Source: Saururus chinensis (taxonomy: Eukaryota > Streptophyta > Magnoliopsida > Piperales > Saururaceae). From it: a stretch of DNA of 64,000 nucleotides. The stretch lies in assembly GCA_035235625.1 (NCBI GenBank), contig CP141149.1:34341753-34405752 (forward strand), written 5' to 3'. Shown here piece by piece: positions 1-11,623 of this stretch (position 1 is its first letter; each line of letters starts with the position of its first letter). Below the pieces are notes generated by a model. It was not told the DNA's origin, made no database searches, and worked only from the letters and a program-made list of their open reading frames with translations. The translations under genes and the position numbers were made by a program.

Positions 1-2457
1 TTTCATGATGCCAGGAAAATAAGCATGGTTACATGTGCAACCCTATGTAATCTACTATCTCATGTAAGACATAAATCTTTAAATAAGATCATATATACTA
101 AGACATGTATGTAACAAGAATTTTCTAAATTTACCTTAGACATATGTCTACTTAAAGAACCCTAATGTGCATCAACAAACCTTAGCCTACTACATGCAAA
201 AGAATATCAAAAACATGAGGATGGATCCATAAAATATACACATAATACATTCATAAAAGTGCCAATTGATCGAATCCCCTAAACTAATAATTGGACCCAA
301 AAGAAACAAAAACAATAAAAATTTGGTTTTGCTATGTTGATGATCGATTGCCCTCAGAAACATTGTGTCAATCGCGGCAGTGTAGTTGATTGATCAACAA
401 CATTGTACCAGTCACAGTACATGTAGCTTGGGCGATCAATCGGCAACACGGTGCTGATCGCAATAGTGTAGCAGATTGATCACCCAACAGATCGATCAAT
501 TGGCAACATTGTACTGATCACAATACATATAGTCAATGATCTCCCAAGGGTACCAATCATGATTTGTGTAGCCAATCAATCGCCATGTGGGGATGATCAA
601 TCGGTCTTACTATGCTAATCGAAAACACGTTATGTCAATCTATCGCCTTATGGCAATACAGTACCGATCAAATTATTTTATGCCGATCGATTGTCTAGTG
701 GGTCCGATTGATTAGCCAAACATAGTTGCAAAAATTATGATTTTTTACTTAAAAGCATTGTGATCAACCATCATAATTTTTCATAGAATGAATTCTAAAC
801 TCCTAATTATGAAAAACCCTATCAAACCCACACAAAAGCATGCACAAACAACATAAAAAATCTTTCAAAGAAGATAATCAAATTATAGTCATTTATCATC
901 AAAAGGCATGATCAACATCATCAAACAAAGTGCTAATGCAATAAATTACTCTTAAAATGAAAAACCCTTACCTCTAGGGCAAAGAAACAATTTCAATCTT
1001 TCTAAATCAAAGATGTCTATTTAAAAAATTAAGATTTTTTATTAGATTTAAACATAAATCATGATCTCTACCAACTAGAGGCTTATAAGTATAATAAACA
1101 TGCAATTTCAATTATTTCTTTATGTCTAATAGATTTTAAGCATGAATTATAAGGTTTTGAATTAAAAAAAAGTTTTAGAGTTCTACAAATTAGATCAAAT
1201 AAGAGAGATTTTGTGAATTTTAATAGAAAGAGTCATGAGAAAAGTGATTATGCATGAAAAACCATTAATTTCCCATCAAACTCAAGGAATTAAGAAGAAT
1301 AATTTAGATTTACTCATCTTGAGATAAGCTAGGGCACCAAAAATCTCAGTCACTTCCAAAAGTTCTAAAAATTCTCTTATTAAGGTGCTTATATGATATT
1401 TATAATTGATGAGGATTATAGTTCCTAATCCCCCCAAGACTTAGGATACTAAACTAGCTTTGGGCCACCTAAATTGACCCTCAAAACCCCATTCCCATCA
1501 CCCAACTTAAATGGGCATAAAAGGATAAGTAAGAGACCCAATTTTAGGTTTAATTCAGGTAATTGGATCTTGTTTATATAGTGCAACATCAATTAGTCAT
1601 AATTTATTCATCCAAACTCCGATTTTCACATTCTTTGTAGCATTTCAAAGCTCCTTTTTTTTGTTTCTATTATACTAGTCTCAACCATAAACTCAACTTA
1701 CTCTAGGAGTTATTCAACTAATAAGATTAAAGGATTACTCTTTAAAATTTTACATGTCTACCAAAAATAAAACAAATGGAACCAAATCTTACAAAATGCA
1801 TCCTTAAAGAAGAAGCATGTGGGTAACAGTGCATTATTGCACTCCACAACTCAGATTTGTGAGTAGATTGAAATAAACCAATTGACCAGATATGAAATTG
1901 GTGAAAACACTTGGATCCCCTCACGCAAGGCCCAAATAAATAATTTAAAAAAGGCCCAAACAAATACACAAGATAGAAGCCCATTGATGACAAATTTGTT
2001 GGATCCAGAGGGAGAACTAAGTCTTAACCCAAGGGACACCATCTATAGTCATTGAACATTCAACATATGCTCTGTTGCTCCTTGTTAATTGTTATGATCT
2101 ATAATTGATGCTAGTCACCATTAAGGAACCCACGAAGGCACCCGGCCACCTTAGACACACATCACCTTATACTTGTCACTATCTTATACATTCCATCATA
2201 AATATTCTAAAATTTATCCCTAAAAGTTCTAAAACTTCTTATTGTAAGGTTATATATTGTAAAGTGACCATACCAAATATATCCCATCTATTCTCTTAGC
2301 ACGATATCAAAGTCATATGGCTAACGCCAAGACCTTAAAGCTATTCCCCTTACTCTCCTTCTCTTTTTTTTTTCTTTTTCTCTATAATATTTAGGAAACA
2401 TTTTACAGCCGAACATAAGGAATATTTGGGAAGCGTTCATTTTCAAAATCAATGATG
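1..2457. other. AT-rich intergenic DNA, no gene recognised
   Basis: Apart from the minisatellite at 340-720, I see only AT-rich sequence with many stops in all frames. The short open frames near 1742-2042 (minus) and 2105-2299 (plus) resemble no family I know and have no splice context. It ends at the target duplication of the first solo LTR. Confidence 0.5.
340..720. repeat. Degenerate GATCGAT-rich minisatellite
   Basis: Imperfect units of about 45-57 bp recur here. Each contains variants of GATCAATCGGCAACA, then TGTACTGATCACAATA and TGTAG. Spacing is irregular and the units are diverged, so this is an old tandem array. No gene or coding match was seen in it. Confidence 0.6.
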
Positions 2458-2462
2458 CACAT
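2458..2462. other. Target site duplication, 5' side of LTR copy A
   Basis: CACAT immediately precedes TGTAAGG and is repeated exactly at 5896-5900 after GTGACA. A 5-bp duplication is normal for retrotransposon integrases. Confidence 0.85.
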
Positions 2463-2881
2463 TGTAAGGACCCTCAACTCTAAACCGGTTTTTGGTTCTT
2501 TAATTATCGGTTATCGTGATGTTAACGTATTTTCTGATTTATTCGGTGATTTCGTGAATAAGTGGTGTTTATGATGGTTTTAACCAAAATCAACTTTAAT
2601 ATTAGTGGTTTTAAGTGATTTTAAAACAAATGTAAATTTTTGAAATTTTTTTAAATTTTTATTATTTTTCCGAAAATTATGGTTTTGGCAGGACCCCTGT
2701 GGGCCCCACCGTCAAAATTTTGGTTTTTAGGCCAAATAAACTCATATATCTACTTAAGGTTATACATAAAATTTTAGAATTTTCCTAGACTTAATTAGTG
2801 CTGAAATTGGTAAAATACTTATTTTAACCTACTTTTCCTATTTAAACCCCATAACTTACCCATACATACCCCAACCCTTAC

Positions 2882-2889
2882 TATAAAAG
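2882..2889 (+). promoter_or_regulatory. LTR TATA box
   Basis: TATAAAAG lies about 420 bp inside solo LTR A, in the usual U3 position. The same box is present in reverse at 14524-14531 in copy B, so the LTR promoter is conserved between the two copies. Confidence 0.6.
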
Positions 2890-4944
2890 GCCAAACCTGA
2901 GCCATTTTCATTTTGGGAATAGGCTGAGGAGGAGAGGTCAGGCCTAATCTCCAATTAGGGCCAGATTAGAAGGTGTTTAAGGTAAGCCTACTCTAATTAA
3001 GCACTAAACCCTAGTTTTCTTCTTAATCTCTTCTAAATCTACCATTTCCCCTTTGTTTCAATTCGTTTTTGGACATCAAAAACTATTAATTTGTATTTTA
3101 CTACAAACCATAGCTTTCAAAATCCGATTTTTATGATCAACAAGCCCTAGATCTAAGTTTTAATTAGGGATTTCTTTGGTAAATCGATTTTTAATGGACT
3201 TTAATTCAAACTCTATGTTTTTGTAAGGTTTTTAAGAAGGGTGACCACCAAATCTGAGCTTAATCAAGGGATAAGGTAATAGACTTTCAAATTTTTAGTT
3301 TATCCATGGTAAAACTCTTAATTTTTGGCTTATTTTGAATGGAGTACTTGATTTGGTGTATTAATGGCATAATTAGAAAATAGAAATCTTTAATCCCGAT
3401 TTCTTAGGGTTTTGCCTTATTATGATATGGTTTAACATTATGGAAGTCATGAAGGACTTTTGATGATAATTAAGGTGTTAGATGATGATTTGAAGTGTTA
3501 TCAATGGTGTTTCAGTTTGAAATTGCGAAAGGAAGAAGATGGTCAGTTCTGCCTTGTTAGCATTTGAACGGCCCTTCTGGGCGTTCAAACGACAACACTG
3601 TCGGATCGACAGTTTTCCAGTTCAGCCAATCGAACGGCCTGCTGGGCGTTCGAACGGCAAAACTATGAATTTGAATTTTTCTCATTTAGCCGATTAAACG
3701 GCCTAAAGGGCGTTCGAACGGCTACACAACAGAATTGTGTTCTAATGCATGATGTTTATTTCGATGATTCCACTTTAGCTTGTCAATTTCATATGAATGT
3801 GGAGTATTTTAAGCTATATTATGCTACTGGAAAGGCATGCTATTGAGGTTATGGAGTTGAGATATATGCTTAGAGATTTGTGGAATGACTTATGTTTTGT
3901 GGCATGATGTTGGAATTGTCATCTTGAAATTATGAATGGTTGATTCCCTATGGTTAAGTATATTTTCAGTGGGACTACAACCTATTATTGGACTAATTTG
4001 TCATGATAGAATGTGGTTAGTTGATGTGTGGATGTTGGTGAATGTCATAACTCAAGTATGGAATGAATGATCTTATATGTGTTTAGCCTTTGTGGTTGAG
4101 TTTTCAAGTGAGTTATGATTTCAACTATTTTTCTCCTATGATTTCCGTTGAAATTCATGATTAGATGTTAATTCACATGTGTAGTGTGGTAGTGAGTTTA
4201 ATTTCAAGTATGTTAACATGCATTGTATGAAATATTTCTACTAGGTACACACACATGTGGGGTTTAATGATGATGTTGAAGTTTGATATTATGATTATGA
4301 ATGATGCATTAGGGGCTGATGAGAGCACTTATCATGGATTAGGATTCATGTATACCATGACCACGTATGTACCATGCTGCATGCATCATGAAAATGAATT
4401 TTCAATTGAGGCTTCATCAAGGTTAATCGAATTTGATCGATTGGATGCAATGTGGTGAAATTGTGTGCCGGATTGTTCAATCGTGGATTAATCAAAACTT
4501 GGTTGGTCCAAAAGGACATGTTTTCGATTTGAGTTCCTGTGTGGAACGAGTGCATTCCCCGGGTTGAGTCTAGTTAAATGGAATTATGTGGGGACAAGTT
4601 GTGTACTTGTCTTGCGGATTGTGAGAATGTTATTATAAGTATCATCTGGACCCTGAGAATCCAATGTGGTATGCCATGTGCACCCGTTACCATGTGTTCT
4701 AGGGTTCCCTGTGTGGGAATTTGGGATCTTCCTTCTGCAGGAGATGTCCCTGGGCGAACACCCCTGCTCTAGATTCTCTGTGTGAGAATGGGACATCCTT
4801 GGTCAGGATAGTCCAGGGCGAGCAGCTTTAGGGATTGACAACCCCGAACTTTCTTGAATTCTTGTGTAGAATTTTGGGCCATGACACGCCTTTGTGGCCT
4901 TCTCTATGTCCCGTCTGTGTGACACCAAATTGTGATTACTCCTT

Positions 4945-5235
4945 GATGGAGGTTGTTATGATATGATGCATGATGGAATATATATGTTAAAGATACATTC
5001 ATGCAAGTTGATTATGATATGATGTATGATGGAATATGTATGTTAGAGATACATTCATGCAAGTTGATTATGATATGATGCATGATGGAATATGTATGTT
5101 AGAGATACATTCATGCAGGTTGTTATGATGGGATGCATGATGGAATATGTATGTTAGAGATACATTCATGCAGGTTGATTATGGTATGATGCATGATGGA
5201 ATATGTATGTTAGAGATACATTCCATGCAGGGTGT
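4945..5235 (+). repeat. 56-bp tandem repeat inside LTR copy A
   Basis: About five units containing ATGATATGATGCATGATGG, ATGTTAGAGATACATTC and ATGCAGGTT recur with spacings of 56, 56, 55 and 57 bp (unit marks at 5001, 5057, 5113, 5168, 5225). The same units occur in reverse in copy B at about 12270-12590. Confidence 0.85.
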
Positions 5236-5900
5236 AATGATGAGAATGAAATTATGTGGATTATGCACTATGATGCAGTTTTAGGTGATGTGTATGCGTA
5301 ATCAGAAAATGATGCACCATGTAATTCTTTGATCTGAATGATCATATTGCTATGCTATCATATTTTCGATGTTGATAGTGATATTAAAAACCATTGTTGA
5401 GTTTGTTAAACTCACCCCTCTTTCTTGTGTTTTGTTTTGGGGCTGCGTGGTGCGACATGCAGACGGACAGGATCTCCTCTTTGAGGAAAGGTTGGAGATG
5501 ACTTGGGTGTGATCATGGAGATCATTGTGTGACTTATTTTCTTTAGTTTTATGTTTTATGTTTAGAACCTTTGTGTAGGGTTCTTTGTTTTGGATTTATG
5601 TCACATTTTACAGCTGTGTTGCTTAAGACTTATTTTGAGCCAGTGTGGGCTTTAGTTAACTAAACATGTAGGTTTGAGATTAGTTGTTTACTTGGTGATA
5701 AGCAACTCTCTTTCTTTCCTTCTTATTTACTCTTGCTTAAAGGATTGTGTGTACTCTGTAATTCTATTAAATCGCTTGTGGTTAGGGTTAAGTCTTCCGC
5801 TAAATCATTTCTCAATTTCCCTTCGTCGCCCCCATGCACGTGACCGGCCCTTGGACCGGGTTCGGCTCGGGTCGGGCATCGCCGGGTGCGTGACACACAT

Positions 5901-6395
5901 ACTAGCACACATTAAACATACGTTAATGTATACAATGTCTATCTAAAAAATAAATACTTCCCCTACGTTTCTTACACTGAGTATGAGCTCACGTCAAAGA
6001 AGAAGCATCAAAAACACTTCCCAACAGTTGATAGTACTACCCTTTTTCCCATCACTCTCCCCCCTGTTTGTTAGTTGTACTCCTTTGACGTGCACTATCC
6101 TACACTATATCTCAAGGCCTTCAACCATAATCGTCCCAATCGATTGCTTTTGGACCTTCGTCACCGTGCCTCTTCGTCCCATGCGTCATCTTTGTACCAC
6201 ACGCCTAACAACACTCCACCCACCATTCCCTTCTTCCTCTCCTCAGCTTGCCACCTATGCCACAATATCTCCCTCTGCCTTTACCTAAGCTCCCCTATAG
6301 TTGCCTTGCCCAGCACCCTCCACCCACAACACCTCCCTTTGCCTACAATAGCACCTCCCTCCTCCTGCGTCGAAGCTCCACGTGCAATCCACGTG
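5901..6395. other. Pyrimidine-rich tract, no gene recognised
   Basis: The plus strand is very rich in C and T. Open frames here encode low-complexity Pro/Ser/His-rich peptides in several frames at once, which is what composition alone would give. The tract continues past the MITE at 6404-6601 to about 6900, so the MITE split it. Confidence 0.5.
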
Positions 6396-6403
6396 CCCAT
6401 ACC

Positions 6404-6601
6404 CAAGGGCGGAGCCAGAACTTCAGGTGAGGAATGGCAAGCTTAACATAGAGGGCATATAGCACACTAGTTGAATGGGGAGGGGCAAAATATTTTTTTA
6501 AGGGAGGCATAACTATTATACTATATGGGTAATTAAATTTATTTTAAAAAGTTAGGGGGGGCAATTGCCCCCCCCCACCCTTCAATGTGGCTCCGCCCCT
6601 G
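6404..6601. mobile_element. hAT-type MITE with 8-bp target duplication
   Basis: This 198-bp element begins CAAGGGCGGAGCC and ends GGCTCCGCCCCTG. Its ends are therefore near-perfect terminal inverted repeats of the CAGGGGCGGAGCC class. It is flanked by a perfect 8-bp duplication CCCATACC at 6396-6403 and 6602-6609. The 8-bp duplication and CAGGG-type ends are hallmarks of hAT elements. It has no coding capacity, and its interior holds a G-run/C-run hairpin near 6554-6577. The near-identical ends suggest a fairly recent insertion. Confidence 0.88.
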
Positions 6602-6609
6602 CCCATACC

Positions 6610-7920
6610 CCTCTGCCTTTCACTGCACCTCACCTCGCCTGCGACCTCACCTCCTTCTACCTGCACCAGCCCCTTACCACTCCCCCTCTTTCCTTTGCTG
6701 TCGGACTGTCCCTCTGGAAATGTACTCCCCCGCACCAGTCCCCTCCCTCGCCATGGACTCCCACTCATCCACTTCCTCACCCATAGATCCCCCCTCAAAT
6801 GATATGTCTATGTCACCTCCTGCCCTGGTCCCTCCTCTCCCCCCTTCCACGGCCTCTCACTCCTTCACCCACATCTCCAACCTCACCACACTCATGACCG
6901 TGGTTTGGCGTTTCCAGATCCGGACTATAGTCACAAGCCAGATTTTTTAAAATTCTTTTTAATAAAATTTATGTGATAAATTACGATAATGTAATTTTTT
7001 AAAAATTAAATTAACTCTAGCATAAAAGTTTATTTAAGTTTTTATTTAAACTATTTATCAAAAATAATTTTATTATAATCTCTTATTATTTTCCCTTTTA
7101 AGAAATTAATAATTTTCCTAATCTCATAGACAAACAATGATAAATGATACAAATCACTATAAACAACTCGCAATGGAACATTCATCAGAAGCACTAATAT
7201 CTAGCAAGAAGTGTCACATTCTAACCTAATTCTAAGGACTTAACCGGAGTAAAATGGTATGACCTACAACTATACCTAAACATAAGTGCTGAGAGATGTC
7301 AACCAATGATGATGTCAGCGACTTTAACTATGTGTACACTAAATAATTCTCAATAAATCGATAATAAATCAAATTTATACGGAGCTCCCTTCAACGAGGA
7401 GGTGAAACTATATGGCTAAATTAAGCAGGTCATTAATAGAGATAAGACTTATAACTCAACCCCAACCCTTTTAGTCTCATCATATAAGGTTAAGGCCCTT
7501 AAACTACCATTGGTTCATCAACTAAGTCAGTTGCTAGGTTAAGACATGTATTTACTTTATGAATTGGTTCTCAACCCCTACTAAGCGTATTTTAGTTTTT
7601 ATCTTGATTAAGTGACAAACTTCATTCCAAAACCCTCTACCCTTATCAATTAATCTTCATCAACCTTTATATATTAATTCATAATATATAATTATGTACA
7701 TATATCAAATCAATAAAACTTAAACAACCCAATAATAGTCTAACAAACATTATTGATAAGGTTTAGGCCTAAAAATGGTCATTAAGGAGCCCAATATACT
7801 TTTCGGTAGAGCTCATGCCCAAAGTGTATTATTTATAAAATTTTAAAATTTTTAAAATTAATCACATAAAAATTAAGATATTAGACACCTTACCCTTTTT
7901 GTAGTCAAAACATGATAATT
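6610..7920. other. C-rich tract then AT-rich DNA, no gene recognised
   Basis: To about 6900 this continues the pyrimidine-rich tract. Beyond that the sequence is AT-rich with frequent stops. Nothing coding, repeated or structured was identified. Confidence 0.4.
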
Positions 7921-7939
7921 AGTTGTAATTGATCGGGCG

Positions 7940-8770
7940 AGGGAGCTTGAAGCTCCAGAAGGCGGTGGATTGACAACAGCGAGTAAGGTAAAATTGCCCA
8001 ATACACGTTTAATTTAAATTATAGTTAAGGATAAACTCAATTAACTAACAAAGGGAGTCATCAGTCGAATCGCCGGCCCGAAGTTTTCTGGCGGCCGGCC
8101 AGAACCACTGTTCTGGCAAACAGAGGGGCAAAGCTTGAATCTTTGCCTCGTCTGTTGGTTGGGCAGCACAAGGCAGCGCCCTCGCCAGCAGTTGGCACTG
8201 CCGTCACGCTCTCTGATCCACCTCCCCTGTTTCTCTGTGAAATCACATAGAAGAAGAGGGGGTGCAGGCCAATCCACTGGCAACGGACTAGCTTCGGGAA
8301 ATCACCGCTGTACGACGGATCGAACAACTCCGGTCCCTCAGCTAGCTGAGGCGGCAGCACCAACCCCTCACCGCCATGGCCAAAGCTCTGCGAGGAAGAC
8401 AACTACCCGACCAATTGATGCTTGGGCCGCTACTGGCCAGCGACAGGGACAAGGCCACTTCGATCGCCGCTCGACGAAGATCCGGCCAGGCTAGGCCCTG
8501 CGACCAGTCAAGGCCGCCGCTGTACCCTGACAGCCTCCGGTGCACTGAAAACCGACCGCGGTTCGGCCATGTGTAACACCAACCAGTGGCGCTGTAAGTC
8601 GGAGATCTGCCGGGAAAACATGTGTAGAAGTCCCCTTCGACCGATGATCGGGGGTCAGGCCGCCGCCGGCTGCTGGACGTGAAGTCCATCAGCTGCTGAA
8701 CTTCCGCAGTCGTCTCCGCGAGGAAGACGACTGCCGGACCGGAGATTTAATTCCCGGTCTGGTTTAAAAA
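7940..8770. other. GC-rich island of unknown origin
   Basis: The composition rises sharply to a GC-rich stretch between AT-rich flanks. Overlapping open frames of 66-119 codons occur on both strands (8041-8689), as GC-rich non-coding DNA gives. None of the translations resembles a family I know. It may be part of a transposable element or a decayed gene fragment. Confidence 0.4.
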
Positions 8771-11623
8771 AAATTGAAATTTGAGAAATAAGTAGGCAAA
8801 TAAATCGGGTCCGATTCAGTAGGGTATATATGTAAAAAATAAAAAAAAATTACTAATGTACCTAGAGAGGGATGGGTTTTAAGCAAAATTCTTAAGCCTA
8901 TAAAATGATATTTTTACCCTATATAGTTGAAATTACAGTATAATATTCACTTACTTGACTTAGGGGCTCCTAGCCTACGAGTGATCTTAAAAATTGAAAA
9001 AAATTTAAATGAGAGTTTAATGAGTAACTAAATATAAGCTAAACTACTTAGTGAGAAAAAATCATAATAAATGGGTAATTGACCATTTTACCTGTAGGGT
9101 TAATCGTAAACTATTAAACCAACTAAGGTCGGTTCAAGGGGCACACTGTCACCGACTATATTCCGGGCACCCTACCAATTCCTTTTTTTTTTTACTTCTA
9201 TGTACATTTCTTTATTACTGTCACAAACGGAGTTTTTGGGCAGTCAGTCGTGCGGCGCTTGTAGGCTGAAAGCCCACTAAGCAAGCCTGCGAGTGGGACA
9301 AGAGGTTTGCCTTGCACTGGTGCATTGCACAATCACTTGCGGGCACATGCAAAGCAAAAGGGTAAGGGGCAAAAGCGAGTCACATTACAAAGAAATGAAT
9401 GAATACAAGCACAAAAGATAAATGCATTCACTATCAACATGTTTACAAACAATGGGTGCAACAACACTAGCTAACTTGCACAACTACTCACTCCCCCTAT
9501 ATAGCATAAGAGATTTTTTATATATGGCTAGAGTAGCAACCAAAGTGGTTGTATGGGCCTGGTAGCACCATAAAACAAAAATAAAGAAATGTACATGGAA
9601 GTAAAGCAAAAAGGGAATTGGTAGGGTACCCGGAATGCAGTCCGTGACAACATGACCCCGGTAACCTCCAAGAAAATCACACAGAACTTATGAAGTCAAG
9701 TAGTACCCTCAAGCCCAATTTTGGACCTATTGGATATCAATAAGGCTTTAAACAAAATAATAGAAATACCCCTATGAGCAGACCACCACATTTGTGTGAA
9801 TAGAAGTAAAAGTTGATTTGAGAGTGAAGCCTTAAAAAGAGAGCAATGACTTAAAATCAGTAGAAGGGCAGTGAGATGACCATAATGATCCAAGTGAGGG
9901 TAATATACCCAAGGTGGTAGAATTACCTTAATGCCCTTAGAGTATATTTTGTTTCTGCTTAAACAGATAACCTAGCTACCAAGCATTATGGTACACTATA
10001 ATGATGTTAAATAGCTTCAAAAGGAAAGGGTGTGACTAGTAAGTGACACGAAGACCTTGACAGGTCATAGTGTCACAAGAAACTAGGGGAATAACACTAA
10101 TTCTCAGGGTATAGTGCAATGTATTACACGTGTCCGCAACACAGCGTATAAATCCACTAAGATATTATATAAGTAATTCGTGCGATGCGCTAGAGTTATT
10201 TACATTCACAGGCTTGAATTCGCTGAGCCCTAGCCTTAAAAATGAGTGCAACAGGCTTTTATGCACTTGCGTGATTGCATGTTATTTATGTTAATTATTC
10301 TAATGCATGCTTTTATTATTTATGCATTAAGTTATATCAATAACTTAAGGTTAATGAAGACTAATTAAGAGCTATTGGTTATAATTAGATAAAGAAAGAA
10401 CATTTAATCAAGATAAAGACTAAATTACCTTATTCACTCAATGAACCAGTCCCTAGCATAAAATTCTACCTTGGTTAATGAATCGAGGGTAGTTATGAGA
10501 GTTTACCCTAGTCTCGTAGAGGCTATTAGGGTTTTAGGATGTTCTCTGAGTCATAGCTCAGTGGATGAGCTATTATTAGGCCGATTCACGATGTGAAGAA
10601 AACCCAAATATTTAGGCGAATACTTGACTTGATGAAAATAATCTAATTTAAGTTTTGAATGTTTGGGGGAGTCAATGGTCAAAAAGACTTCAATGGTTAT
10701 ATTTTAATGTCTTAGAAGACATTGTGTCCCTGAGTTGGGAGGGGGGAGATTGTGATACTTATACACATTCTTCACTGCCACGACGGTTTGGGTATTGGCC
10801 AGAAAGGTGGTCTCTACCGCGGGTTCCCACAGGTCTTCCTAGGACCATATAGTGTATATGAAAAACGAAGTTATATGAACATCATGGAAGGCTTGTGTTT
10901 CTCGCTAATTTGTGTCCATGAGCACATGTTGAATCATCTTCTCAATATTTGTGGCAAGCTATTGAGAGCCCTACGGATTTAAGTCAAGCTGTTGTTAAGT
11001 AATCTACTCTAATGTTGGAATCCTATATCTAGGGATTTCTTTGAGAATTGAGTTATCTCTGAGTGAATACAAATTTATATTTAACCTAGAGTTGGGTTAA
11101 AACGATGAAGGGTAATTAGACATTTGATGGGTCTGTCTATCCAAGAGATTAGACATGAGTATTAATTATTGAACAAGAGTTGTTAGATAATTAATAATAT
11201 TATTCAATATTACTTGTTTAATTAGACAAGTAGAACGATTAAAAGACTTGCATAAAATGTAAGTTAATTTAAAATACTTAAAGATTGCATGTGTGATACT
11301 ATGTTTCTTACGATAGTATAGTTTTAGGTAGAACTACGTCTGAATCTGATCTTGTTAGAAACATTAGAGATGTTGTCTGATGAGTACATAGGCAACTAAC
11401 ATCGGATCATGACAAGTGCAATCGGTGGCGGCGGTTTGACTGCCCCTCTTTTCCATAGTTTATATCATTAATTATTACCACTAATTACATTTTAACAACG
11501 AATTCAATTATACACTAAATTAACATTATTAAATCTTGATTCAAGGACTAAGACGGCGATCCTACCTTAGTTGTCTATTTGTCGTCAATCCACCGCTACT
11601 AGAGCCTCACCGTTCACCACCTT
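8771..11623. other. AT-rich repeat-derived DNA between the two solo LTRs
   Basis: Apart from the inverted repeat at 9136-9660, I see no gene. Near 10740-10760 a purine run (GGGAGGGGGGAGA) followed by TTGTGATAC resembles a polypurine tract joined to an LTR start. I could not find the matching LTR or an end, so no element is called. Short open frames here are not supported as genes. Confidence 0.4.
9136..9660. repeat. Long imperfect inverted repeat
   Basis: The left arm (about 9136-9217) contains ATTCCGGGCACCCTACCAAT and ATGTACATTTCTTTAT. The right arm (about 9581-9660) contains the reverse complements ATAAAGAAATGTACAT and ATTGGTAGGGTACCCGGAAT. The arms of about 80 bp are separated by about 360 bp. 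This could be a foldback element or two oppositely inserted fragments. The central part has no recognised gene. Confidence 0.7.

Larger units (their letters stand above)
2463..5895 (+). mobile_element. Solo LTR, long-LTR family, copy A
   Basis: A 3433-bp element begins TGTAAGGACC and ends GGGTGCGTGACA, the TG...CA form of an LTR. It is flanked by a perfect 5-bp target duplication CACAT (2458-2462 and 5896-5900). A TATA box, TATAAAAG, lies at 2882-2889 and marks the likely transcription start inside the LTR. There is no internal coding region, so it is a solo LTR left by recombination between two LTRs. It carries a 56-bp tandem repeat (about 4945-5235) and three near-palindromic GGGCGTTCGAACGG modules (3566-3722). 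A related copy in reverse orientation lies at 11624-14950. The length fits Ty3/Gypsy types with long LTRs (Tekay/Del-like), but the lineage is only a guess without pol sequence. Confidence 0.85.

Noticed and set aside
5983..6950. Pro/Ser-rich frames of up to 123 codons
   Set aside because: All three forward frames give low-complexity peptides from a pyrimidine-rich tract, and the tract is interrupted by a MITE.
8041..8689. Overlapping open frames of 66-119 codons on both strands
   Set aside because: They overlap in several frames in a GC-rich stretch, have no family resemblance and no splice or start context; treated as compositional.
10731..10765. Polypurine tract followed by TTGTGATAC, as an LTR junction
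   Set aside because: No partner LTR, primer binding site or defined 3' end could be found.
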